DNA from: Corallococcus soli
GTDB lineage: Bacteria; Myxococcota; Myxococcia; Myxococcales; Myxococcaceae
Assembly (NCBI RefSeq): GCF_014930455.1
Contig: NZ_JAAIYO010000012.1
Location: forward strand, 186,001-250,000
Length of the DNA: 64,000 nt
Reading direction: 5' to 3'
Part shown: positions 54,052-61,121 of the stretch, piece after piece
Layout of the letters: every line of letters begins with the position of its first letter
Position numbering within the stretch: the first letter of the stretch is position 1
Program-made: the position numbers and the translations under genes
Notes under the pieces: generated by a model
The model's input: only the letters and a program-made list of their open reading frames with translations
The model's database searches: none
Told to the model about the DNA's origin: nothing

Positions 54052-54855
54052 GTGGCCCAGCAGAAGACCGAGAAGATTCGCCAGCAGGAGCTTCGTCAGC
54101 CGGACGCCTTCCAGAAGGCGGGGGCGGACGCGCGCGACTGGCTGATGCAGCGCCAGAAGTTCCTCGCCATCGGTGCCGGTGTCCTGGTGCTGGGCGCGGT
54201 GGGCGTCGCCATCGCCAGCGAGGTCTCCAAGCGCGGCGAGGAGACGGCCTCCATGCAGTTCGGCCAGGCGCTCACCGTGCTGGATCGCCCCGTGACGGGC
54301 GTGGACCCGGCGGACCCCTCGTCCACGGAGCCCCCGTTCGCGACGGTGCAGGCCCGGGACGAGGAGATCGTCCGGTCGCTGGAGGCGTTCCGCAAGGAGT
54401 ACGACGGCACGCGCGCGGCGACGACGGCGGCCCTGCCGCAGGCGAAGGCCGAGTTCCGGCTGGGCCGGTACGACGCCTCGCTGGCGTCCCTGGCCACGTT
54501 CCTCAAGGGCGTGCCGGAGAACGACGCCCTGCGCGCGGGCGCCCTGGAAGGCCAGGGCTACGCCTACGAGGCCAAGGGCGACTTCGCCAACGCCATCAGC
54601 TCCTTCGAGCAGATGGAGAAGGCGGACTCGGGCGAGTACCTGGCGGGCATGGGCCAGTACCACAAGGCGCGCATGCTCATCCTCCAGGGCAAGAAGGACG
54701 AGGCGGCCCAGGTCCTGTCGAAGATCCCCACGGACCACCCGAACAGCGCCGCGGCCCGTCAGGCCACGGAGCGCATGGCGGTGCTGGCCTCCGAAGGCGT
54801 GAAGGTGCCCACGCCGGCGCCGCCGCCGGCCGCCGCCACGCCGGATGCGGGGTAG
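54052..54855 (+). CDS. YfgM-like TPR protein of the SecYEG/BamB neighbourhood
   Basis: A 267-residue inner-membrane protein starting at GTG. One transmembrane helix at residues of about 37-56 ('FLAIGAGVLVLGAVGVAIA') follows a charged cytoplasmic start. The periplasmic part has TPR-like helices ('AKAEFRLGRYDASLASLATFL', 'GYAYEAKGDFANAISSFEQM', 'KARMLILQGKKDEAAQVLSKI'). YfgM in E. coli binds SecYEG and periplasmic chaperones. The neighbours der and bamB are the same as in E. coli. The tail is Pro/Ala-rich. The bamB start lies 9 bases downstream. Confidence 0.85.
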   Translation: MAQQKTEKIRQQELRQPDAFQKAGADARDWLMQRQKFLAIGAGVLVLGAVGVAIASEVSKRGEETASMQFGQALTVLDRPVTGVDPADPSSTEPPFATVQARDEEIVRSLEAFRKEYDGTRAATTAALPQAKAEFRLGRYDASLASLATFLKGVPENDALRAGALEGQGYAYEAKGDFANAISSFEQMEKADSGEYLAGMGQYHKARMLILQGKKDEAAQVLSKIPTDHPNSAAARQATERMAVLASEGVKVPTPAPPPAAATPDAG

Positions 54856-54864
54856 CCGTCCGCT

Positions 54865-56043
54865 ATGACCATGCGGCACGCTCGGTGGAAGCGGTGGGTG
54901 GGGATGTTGGCCGGGGTGGGGCTGCTGGCCGGCTGTGGCCGGGCGCAGCTCTACGGCAGCCCGGAGCTGCCCAGGGCTCCGCGTCAGCCGCCTGTGGAGT
55001 ACTTCCGGGTGGACTGGTGGAAGGGGCTGGTCGACAAGGTCCCGCTGCTCGAGTACTCGCCGCGCGAGCCGGCCTCCCCGGTGTACGAGCCGGAGAGCCG
55101 CAACGTCATCGCGCAGACGCGCGACGGGTACATCCACGCGGTGGGCCCGGACGGCACCCTGTCCTGGTCCTTCCGCACCGGGGCCCGGGCGCTCGCGGGC
55201 GCCATGACCAGCGAGGGCGTCGTCTACGCGCCGGGCGGTGACGGGACGCTGTACGCGCTCGACGGCGCCACCGGGAAGGTGAAGTGGAAGTACCCGACCC
55301 AGGAGTCGCTGGCCACGGTGCCGGTGCTGGCGGACGGGCTGGTGCTGGTGGCCTCGGACACCGACACGGTGTTCGCGGTGAAGGCGTCGGACGGGACGTG
55401 GGTCTGGCAGTACCGGCGCGACCCTCCGTCGGGCTTCACCATCCGGGGCGCCTCCGCGCCGAAGGTGGACCAGGGCACCGCGTACGTCGGCTTCTCCGAC
55501 GGCTTCCTCGTCGCGCTCAAGGTCGACGACGGCGGCGTCATCTGGGAGAAGGCCCTGTCGGGCACGGGGACGGAGTTCCTGGACGTGGACTCCACGCCCG
55601 CCATCGACTCGGCGGGGCGGCTCTACGTGGCCTCGTACAAGAACGGCCTCTACGCGCTGGAGGCGGACTCCGGCGCGGTGCTGTGGAACACCAGCGTGGG
55701 GGGCATGACGTCGGTGCTCGCCCGGGGCGAGGTGGTGTTCGCCGCCGGCGACAGCCGCGTGGACGCCTACCTGGGGGAGACGGGACGGCTCATCTGGTCG
55801 CTCCCCCTCAAGGACAAGACGGCCCTGGCTCCGGTGTTGGCTCGGGGAATGCTGCTGATCCCCAACCAGAACGCGCTGCTGTTCGTGGATCCGACGACGG
55901 GCAAGACGCGCATGGCGTGGAACCCGGGCCGGGGCATCTCCGCGCCGCCGTACGTCGTGGGCTCGCGGGTGTACGTGCTGTCCAACAACGCGTACCTGTA
56001 CTCGCTGGACATGAACAACGTGGAGAAGGGGCCGCGCGGGTGA
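54865..56043 (+). CDS. bamB: Outer-membrane assembly lipoprotein BamB-like
   Basis: A 392-residue lipoprotein with lipobox 'LLAGC' in the signal 'WVGMLAGVGLLAGC'. It is an eight-bladed PQQ-type propeller: blade endings include 'DGTLYALDGATGKVKWKYPT', 'DTVFAVKASDGTWVWQY' and 'NGLYALEADSGAVLWN'. BamB supports BamA in placing beta-barrel proteins in the outer membrane. The order der-yfgM-bamB supports the assignment. It differs from the operon propeller at 14.0-17.1 kb by its lipobox and lack of extra domains. The stop overlaps the GTG of the MutT gene. Confidence 0.85.
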   Translation: MTMRHARWKRWVGMLAGVGLLAGCGRAQLYGSPELPRAPRQPPVEYFRVDWWKGLVDKVPLLEYSPREPASPVYEPESRNVIAQTRDGYIHAVGPDGTLSWSFRTGARALAGAMTSEGVVYAPGGDGTLYALDGATGKVKWKYPTQESLATVPVLADGLVLVASDTDTVFAVKASDGTWVWQYRRDPPSGFTIRGASAPKVDQGTAYVGFSDGFLVALKVDDGGVIWEKALSGTGTEFLDVDSTPAIDSAGRLYVASYKNGLYALEADSGAVLWNTSVGGMTSVLARGEVVFAAGDSRVDAYLGETGRLIWSLPLKDKTALAPVLARGMLLIPNQNALLFVDPTTGKTRMAWNPGRGISAPPYVVGSRVYVLSNNAYLYSLDMNNVEKGPRG

Positions 56044-56489
56044 CGCGCGCCGTGCCCCGGACGGTGCGGGTGGTGGCGGCGCTGATTCCCCAGCCCTTGA
56101 GGGACGGGGGCCCGGAGGAGGGTGGGCGCCGGTTCCTCGTCCAGCAGCGGCTCCCCGGAGGCAGCCGGGCGCTCCTCTGGGAGTTCCCCGGCGGCAAGGT
56201 GGAGGCCGGCGAGACGGACGAGGCCGCCCTGGCACGCGAGTGCCGCGAGGAACTGGACGTGGAGCTGTCCGTGGGCCGTCGCCTGTGGGAGGGCCGGCAC
56301 ACGTATCCGGATCTCACCGTGGAGCTGGTGCTGTACGCGGCCACGCTGGTGTCGGGCGAACCAAAGCCCCTGGGCGCGCACACGCTGGCGTTCCACACGC
56401 CGCCGGAGATGCAGGCGCTGCCGTTCTGCGAAGCGGACGTGCCGCTCCTGGAGGACCTGCTGGCCGGAAGGATGGGTGCGCTCGATTGA
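56040..56489 (+). CDS. Nudix hydrolase, MutT-like
   Basis: A 149-residue Nudix enzyme. The GTG overlaps the bamB stop by 4 bases. The Nudix box 'GGKVEAGETDEAALARECREEL' has the required Gly, Glu, Arg and Glu-Glu pattern (GX5EX7REUXEE). 'LLWEFPGGK' and the late 'EADVPLLEDLL' resemble MutT/8-oxo-dGTP diphosphatase. Removal of oxidised nucleotides is the likely role. The stop shares bases with the next ATG (TTGATG), so the two are coupled. Confidence 0.88.
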   Translation: MTRAVPRTVRVVAALIPQPLRDGGPEEGGRRFLVQQRLPGGSRALLWEFPGGKVEAGETDEAALARECREELDVELSVGRRLWEGRHTYPDLTVELVLYAATLVSGEPKPLGAHTLAFHTPPEMQALPFCEADVPLLEDLLAGRMGALD

Positions 56490-57364
56490 TGCTGCTGCAC
56501 ACGTTCCAGCACATTCCCGGCGTGGGTCCGTGGCGGGAGAAGGACCTGTGGTCCAAGGGCATCCGCACCTGGGACGACTTCCCGGACGGCGGCATCGTCA
56601 TCAGCCGCAAGGCGGACGTGATTGCCCGCGAGCGCATCGCCGTGGCCCGCGAAGCGCTGGCCCGCAGGGACTTGAAGGAGCTGGCGCGGCTGGTGCCACC
56701 GCGCGAGCACTGGCGCCTGTTCCCGGAGTTCCAGGACGACGCCGTCTACTTCGACATCGAGACGGACGGCAGCCAGACGCAGGTGCCCACGGTGGTGAGC
56801 CTGTTCGACACCGCGGGCCTGCACGTCTTCGTCCAGGGCCGGAACATGGACGCGCTGCCGGAGGCCATGGCGGCGCGCCGGCTGTGGGTGACGTTCAACG
56901 GCTCCTGCTTCGACGTGCCGGTGCTGAAGGAGTACTTCGGCGAGAAGCGCTTCCCGGTGCCGGAGGCGCACATCGACCTGCGCTTCGTCACGCGGCGGCT
57001 GGGGTTGGGCGGCGGGCTGAAGGAGATTGAAGAGAAGCTGGGCGTGGGCCGGCCGCCGCACCTGAAGGGCGCCAACGGCTACGACGCGGTGCTGCTGTGG
57101 CGCGCGTACCTGCGCCGGGGGGACGTGGCGGCCCTGCGCTACCTGGTGGAGTACAACCTGTATGACTCGTTCCAGCTCCGGTCGCTGATGGACCTGGCCT
57201 ACAACAAGGGCGCGGACGACCTGAACCTGGACGTGCCCCGGCTGAAGGTCTTCGAGCGCGGGGACCTGCTGTACGACGTGAGCCGACTGTTGTTGGAACT
57301 GGGGCCCACCCCAAGCGACGTGGACACGCTCGCTCGGGTGCGGGCCATGGAGCAGGATTCCTGA
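56489..57364 (+). CDS. YprB-like ribonuclease H-fold exonuclease
   Basis: A 291-residue protein. The 3'-5' exonuclease-like fold has 'AVYFDIETDGSQTQVPTVVSLFD' (D-E motif), 'WVTFNGSCFDVPVLKEYFG' (N-x-x-x-F-D), 'HIDLRFVTRRL' and 'LVEYNLYDSFQLRSLMDLA' (final Asp). This is the YprB/RNase_H_2 group, often next to nucleic-acid repair genes. Its N-terminal 70 residues ('IPGVGPWREKDLWSKGIRTWDDF') resemble the region seen in those proteins. Its exact substrate is unknown. It is coupled to the MutT gene. Confidence 0.85.
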   Translation: MLLHTFQHIPGVGPWREKDLWSKGIRTWDDFPDGGIVISRKADVIARERIAVAREALARRDLKELARLVPPREHWRLFPEFQDDAVYFDIETDGSQTQVPTVVSLFDTAGLHVFVQGRNMDALPEAMAARRLWVTFNGSCFDVPVLKEYFGEKRFPVPEAHIDLRFVTRRLGLGGGLKEIEEKLGVGRPPHLKGANGYDAVLLWRAYLRRGDVAALRYLVEYNLYDSFQLRSLMDLAYNKGADDLNLDVPRLKVFERGDLLYDVSRLLLELGPTPSDVDTLARVRAMEQDS

Positions 57365-57372
57365 GCGGCCAG

Positions 57373-58434
57373 GTGGTCCCCTGGGTTGGCCGGCCGCGGC
57401 CCGGCGCCCCCTGGGGCATTCCCAGCCGCCGCGTGGAGCTCACCCGCGTCACCGCCTTGCCGGTGACGGACGCGGAGTGGGCCGGGGACGGCTTCGTCCT
57501 GAGTCCGGGCGGAGACGCGCTGGGGCTCGCGCTGAGTGCCCGCCGGCTCGCGGTGCTCCAGGCCGGCGAGGCGTGGCCACCCGAGCGTTCGCTGGAGCTG
57601 CCCCGGACCGCGCAGCTCGTCGCGCTGCACCCGTCGCTGAAGAGCGCGGCGGTGCTGGGGCCGGGGCGCATCGAGATGGTCGGCCTGGGGACGGACGGCG
57701 GCACCGCGGGCACGACGGCGCGCACCTGGACGCGGCCCACGCAGGCCATCGGGTTCGACAGCACCGGCCAGGGGCTGTGGACCAGCGACGTGGTGGACGG
57801 GCGGGCGTCCGTGCAGCTGGTGGACGCGCGGACGCTGTCCGACGTGGATGGGATGGACACGAGCCGCGACGCGCCGCTGGGCGAGGACGACGTGGACGGC
57901 CTGCACGAATGGATGCCGCACCCGAGCCTGCCGGTGATGGGCGCGGCGCTGAGCTGTGGCCAGGACGGCACCTGGCTGACGTTCCTGGAGCGCGGGGCGA
58001 CGGGGCTCGTGCGGGGCGCGGAGGTGGCGTCGGCGGACGCGCCTTTCTATCCGGCGGGCTTCTTCCCGGATGGCGCGAGCTTCATCGGCGTGGGCGGCAC
58101 CTGGGTGCGGCGCTGGTCGTACCCGGAAGGAACGATGGCGGCGGAGTTCATCCTGCCGGAGCAGGGAACGCTCGCGACGGGCTACACCGGGCTCGTGACG
58201 GCGCGCGCGGTGCTGGTGGCGGTGGAGGACCTGTTGGCGGTGGGGGAGTGGTACCTGCTCCAACTGGACCCGGTCACCCTCCGTCCGGTGTGCGCGTGGG
58301 AGCTGCCGTTGTCCACGGAGGCCGTCACGTCGCTGCACCTGTTGCCCGGGGGCTTCATCCTGTCGCCGGAGGATGGGCAGCTCTGGCGGTTGCCCGAGGA
58401 CGTGCTGGCCCCCGAGTCGGCTTCCGCCCGGTGA
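57373..58434 (+). CDS. Beta-propeller-like protein, function unknown
   Basis: A 353-residue soluble protein from a GTG. Repeated short strands with WD/YVTN-like pattern ('LALSARRLAVLQAGE', 'IGFDSTGQGLWTSDVVDGRASVQLVD', 'FFPDGASFIGVGGTWVRRWSYPEG') suggest a seven-bladed propeller, but no blade signature is clean. No signal peptide or catalytic motif is seen. It follows the exonuclease gene by 8 bases and precedes the DUF3014-type gene, perhaps as the tail of the same transcript. I do not recognise a named family. Confidence 0.6.
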   Translation: MVPWVGRPRPGAPWGIPSRRVELTRVTALPVTDAEWAGDGFVLSPGGDALGLALSARRLAVLQAGEAWPPERSLELPRTAQLVALHPSLKSAAVLGPGRIEMVGLGTDGGTAGTTARTWTRPTQAIGFDSTGQGLWTSDVVDGRASVQLVDARTLSDVDGMDTSRDAPLGEDDVDGLHEWMPHPSLPVMGAALSCGQDGTWLTFLERGATGLVRGAEVASADAPFYPAGFFPDGASFIGVGGTWVRRWSYPEGTMAAEFILPEQGTLATGYTGLVTARAVLVAVEDLLAVGEWYLLQLDPVTLRPVCAWELPLSTEAVTSLHLLPGGFILSPEDGQLWRLPEDVLAPESASAR

Positions 58435-58503
58435 ACACCGGTCGCGCGGATTGTTCACGCGCGCGTGGAATGGTCCCCGGGGCTGTCTGTAGGGTCCGGG
58501 ACC

Positions 58504-59388
58504 ATGAGCGATCCCAACTTCGTCAATCAGCCCCCAGGAGTCCCACCGCCGCCGGACGCCGAGCCACCCAAGGCGCCGTCGCGGGGGAAGGTCCTGGGAA
58601 TCCTGATCGCGGTGATGGTCCTGGGACTGGTGGGCTCGTATTTCGGGCTGAAGCGCCAGTCGGAGGCCGTGCCCGCGGCCGTGGTGCCCGCCGTGGCGGA
58701 TGCGGGCGTGGCGGCGCCTGCGCCACCGGAAGTGTCGCTGCCGGAGAGCGACGGTCGGGTCCGGGAGCTGGCGCGCAAGCTGTCGGTGGATCCGGAGCTG
58801 GCGCGATGGCTGGAGGAGCGCGACCTGACGCGCCGGTTCACGTCGTCCGTGAACAGCATCGCCGAGGGTGAGAGCCCCAGGCCGTCGCTGCTGTTCATGG
58901 CGCCGCCGGGAGGCTTCGAGGTGACCGCCCTGGGGTCCGAGGGCCGCACGGCGATCGCGCCCGCGAGCTACGCGCGCTACGACCTGGTGGCCCGGGTGCT
59001 GGGGTCGCTGGACGCCTCCGGCGCGGCGCTGGTGTACCGGGAGCTGAAGCCGCTCATCGACCAGGCGTACGGGGAAATAGCGCCGCCGGGACAGCGCTTC
59101 GAGGACACCTTCGGCCGGGCCGTCCAGCACCTGCTGGCGGTGCCGGTGTCACCGGGGCCGGTGGAGGTGGAATCCAAGGGCGCGCTGTACGTGTACACGG
59201 CGCCGGAGCTGGAGGGCCTGAGCCGGGCCCAGAAGCACCTGTTGCGCATGGGCCCGGGGAACATCCGCATCATCCAGGCGAAGCTGCGAGAGATGCGCAA
59301 GGCGCTGGGGCTGCCCAGCCCGGAGCCCACGGCAGCGGAGCCGCTGCCGGATCAGGTGGTCCCGGGCGAATCCCAGACCGGGCAGTAG
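58504..59388 (+). CDS. DUF3014-like membrane-anchored protein
   Basis: A 294-residue protein from the ATG at 58504. A Pro-rich start of about 25 residues is followed by one membrane helix ('VLGILIAVMVLGLVGSYFGL'). The periplasmic part contains 'RVRELARKLSVDPELARWLEERDLTRRF', 'YARYDLVARVLGSLDASGAALVYRELKPLID' and 'AQKHLLRMGPGNIRIIQAKLREM'. These segments match the DUF3014 pattern as I recall it; function unknown. The stop lies 3 bases from the end of the opposite-strand lipoprotein gene. Confidence 0.7.
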   Translation: MSDPNFVNQPPGVPPPPDAEPPKAPSRGKVLGILIAVMVLGLVGSYFGLKRQSEAVPAAVVPAVADAGVAAPAPPEVSLPESDGRVRELARKLSVDPELARWLEERDLTRRFTSSVNSIAEGESPRPSLLFMAPPGGFEVTALGSEGRTAIAPASYARYDLVARVLGSLDASGAALVYRELKPLIDQAYGEIAPPGQRFEDTFGRAVQHLLAVPVSPGPVEVESKGALYVYTAPELEGLSRAQKHLLRMGPGNIRIIQAKLREMRKALGLPSPEPTAAEPLPDQVVPGESQTGQ

Positions 59389-59391
59389 CGG

Positions 59392-59943
59392 CTAGTTGCG
59401 CTTCTTCTTGCCGCCCTTGGCGGGGGGCGGCTTGGGCTTCTCTTTTTCGCCGGCGATCTGGAACGCGGCGCGGAGGTCCTCGACGTCGCGGCCGCGCGAG
59501 TCCTGGAACGCCGTGCCGGTCTGGGAGTCCACGACCAGCGTGTATGAGAAGCCCGTCTTGAGCGGCTGCGGCAGGTGGATGCGGTAGACGAGCCCGTCCT
59601 CGTTTTCGGTCACGGTGTCGTCGGAGACCATGGCCCGGTCGGCTTCGTCCATGAGCCGGACCCGGTAGTTCTTCAACAGCAGCGTGCTGCGCAGCTCCAG
59701 GTCGGAGGTCTGCTCGACGAGCGGCTTTTCCTCCAGGGCCAGCGGGATGAGCGCGAGACCCGCGTCCGGGGCCTGGTACTGGAGCGTGAAGACCACCGTG
59801 TCCGGGGCCGCATCCGGGGTCACCGAGGTGCCGGTGACGCCGCCATCCAGGGGGGCCTCGGACGTCTTGTCGGGGCAGCCGGTGAGCAGGGCCGCGGTGA
59901 GGCCGCAGAGCACGGCGATGCCGGTTCGTCGGAAGAAGCGCAT
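59392..59943 (-). CDS. Small lipoprotein, function unknown
   Basis: A 183-residue lipoprotein with the signal 'MRFFRRTGIAVLCGLTAALLTGC'. The mature protein has an acidic, Asp/Ala/Pro-rich linker, then a beta domain ('TVVFTLQYQAPDAGLALIPLALEEKPLV', 'SYTLVVDSQTGTAFQDSRGRDVEDL') and a basic tail 'KGGKKKRN'. No known domain is recognised. It is transcribed away from the islet at 60 kb and converges on the DUF3014-like gene. Confidence 0.7.
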   Translation of the reverse strand: MRFFRRTGIAVLCGLTAALLTGCPDKTSEAPLDGGVTGTSVTPDAAPDTVVFTLQYQAPDAGLALIPLALEEKPLVEQTSDLELRSTLLLKNYRVRLMDEADRAMVSDDTVTENEDGLVYRIHLPQPLKTGFSYTLVVDSQTGTAFQDSRGRDVEDLRAAFQIAGEKEKPKPPPAKGGKKKRN

Positions 59944-60045
59944 GGGGCGGCAACGTATGTGCCGGACGCGGACTCGGGAAGCCCGTGAACACGGGCCAGG
60001 GAGCCCAAGGTCACTAGCGGACGGTCATCCGGGGGAGGACTCACG

Positions 60046-60065
60046 TCGACTTGCCTTTAAGTCGA
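60046..60065. repeat. Inverted repeat at the left edge of the islet
   Basis: TCGACTT (60046-60052), a 6-base loop and AAGTCGA (60059-60065) are perfect complements. The left half begins 103 bases upstream of the lipoprotein gene start at 59943. It could be an operator or a hairpin at the boundary of the low-GC block. Confidence 0.6.
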
Positions 60066-60103
60066 TGTTATCCGGTTTCGTGTGATGTTATCCGGTTTCG
60101 TGT
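60064..60103. repeat. Tandem 20-bp direct duplication
   Basis: Two identical 20-base units (60064-60083 and 60084-60103), each running GATG...CGTGT. A third GATG, at 60104, provides the ATG of the Cys-rich lipoprotein gene. Each unit contains an ATG, so the duplication adds alternative start points in front of the gene. Confidence 0.85.
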
Positions 60104-60104
60104 G

Positions 60105-60533
60105 ATGAGTGCGATTCAGTGGATTGCGACGGCTGTTGGTTTGGTACTCGGCGCCGGTTGTTCGACCGCCGCGCACGAGACGGGGCCTCGCACGACCGCT
60201 GTCTATCTGGCCCAGTCTGAGGCCACCTGCCGCCCCGGTGAGCTGAGTACCGTTTGCTGCTGGAAGAAGCACCGAAGCGCCGAAGCCTGCGGGATGACCG
60301 CAGCCGAAGCCGCCGAGGCAGCCACGCTCATGCAGGGCATCCAGGAGGCGACGAAAGGGACAAGCAAAGCCGCAGAGGACGACGGGGATGCTGGATGGAG
60401 GGAGCACTGCATCAAGGAATATGAGCGATGCCAAGCCATGCGCTGGGGTGGCGTCTGCGGCGATTGCATGGATTGGTGTAAGGGGCAAAAGCAGTGGCCA
60501 CGACACATGTGCGGACCCTCGGTGGCGAAATGA
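60105..60533 (+). CDS. Cys-rich small lipoprotein, Sit-like toxin candidate
   Basis: A 142-residue protein from the ATG at 60105; an upstream in-frame start at 60051 lies in the repeat. The signal 'IATAVGLVLGAGC' has a lipobox at Cys19. The mature part has 10 more Cys, six in the pattern 'HCIKEYERCQAMRWGGVCGDCMDWC' and 'MC'. It resembles the small lipoprotein toxins exchanged between Myxococcus cells through TraA outer-membrane exchange (SitA type), although SitA members vary greatly. DNA here is less GC-rich than nearby. The stop overlaps the ATG of a DUSAM-family gene. The toxin idea is inference. Confidence 0.5.
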   Translation: MSAIQWIATAVGLVLGAGCSTAAHETGPRTTAVYLAQSEATCRPGELSTVCCWKKHRSAEACGMTAAEAAEAATLMQGIQEATKGTSKAAEDDGDAGWREHCIKEYERCQAMRWGGVCGDCMDWCKGQKQWPRHMCGPSVAK

Positions 60534-60901
60534 ACCCGGAGGATTGGAACAAGGTGATCATCCTGGGGCGTCAACTGGCGGCGGGTGCAGAGCTGCCGCA
60601 GGACGCGGAGTTGCCGGAGCTGCTGATGCGCATGGCCCCCCAGGTGGGGATTGCTGTGGAGGATGCAGCGCCTGCGCTCGCCACGCCCGCTACCACATGT
60701 GAGCTTGCGATGGAGATCCAGCGCCGGACGCGCGACGGCTCGTATCGGCTCGGACATGCATTCGATGAGGCGGACAAACTGGTGGCGGCTGGAGACGTGG
60801 CAGGGGCGCGGACAGTTTTGGAGAGAGCTCGCGAAGTAGAAGTGGTGCCGCTCTACCGCGACCAGCTCCGCGCGTACCTGGACGACCCCCAGGACACCTG
60901 A
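60530..60901 (+). CDS. DUSAM-family protein
   Basis: A 123-residue soluble protein from the ATG at 60530, overlapping the lipoprotein stop by 4 bases. It shows the pattern of the myxobacterial DUSAM family: 'WNKVIILGRQL', 'ALATPATTCELAMEIQRRTRDGSYRLG', 'AGDVAGARTVLERAREVEVVPLYRDQLRAYL'. The '(V)EVVPLYR' tail is characteristic. DUSAM proteins are numerous in Myxococcales and of unknown function. As the partner of a Cys-rich lipoprotein it could act as an immunity or accessory protein, but this has not been shown for the family. Confidence 0.8.
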   Translation: MNPEDWNKVIILGRQLAAGAELPQDAELPELLMRMAPQVGIAVEDAAPALATPATTCELAMEIQRRTRDGSYRLGHAFDEADKLVAAGDVAGARTVLERAREVEVVPLYRDQLRAYLDDPQDT

Positions 60902-61018
60902 CTGGGGTGCCGCGAAACTGGTGCCCGGAAAGGCCGGGGGCCCGGTTTCGAGAACGTTCACGAGAACCAAGTGCCTGTAGTCGAACCTATTGGAATCCCT
61001 CAGGAACCCCCAGCGATA

Positions 61019-61046
61019 GCGTCTGATAAGAAGCGTTATGTAAACT
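61019..61046. other. dif-like XerCD recombination site
   Basis: Left arm GCGTCTGATAA (61019-61029), 6-base centre GAAGCG and right arm TTATGTAAACT (61036-61046). The right arm is identical to the XerD-type arm of the Bacillus/Staphylococcus dif site, and the left arm agrees at 7 of 11 with the Staphylococcus arm. The ATAA-N6-TTAT core is conserved. The GC-rich centre is atypical. It lies 118 bases after the DUSAM gene in an AT-richer stretch. It could be the chromosome-dimer resolution site or a Xer-exploiting element end. Confidence 0.5.
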
Positions 61047-61121
61047 AAGTGGATGGTCCGTCTCCTGGACCGCCCCTTGGCCCAATTCGGGCCTGTCCCC
61101 CGCTCCCGGTGACCCCACGTC

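Noticed and set aside
60064-60103. CRISPR-like repeats
   Set aside because: Two directly adjacent 20-base copies without spacers and without cas genes; a simple tandem duplication.
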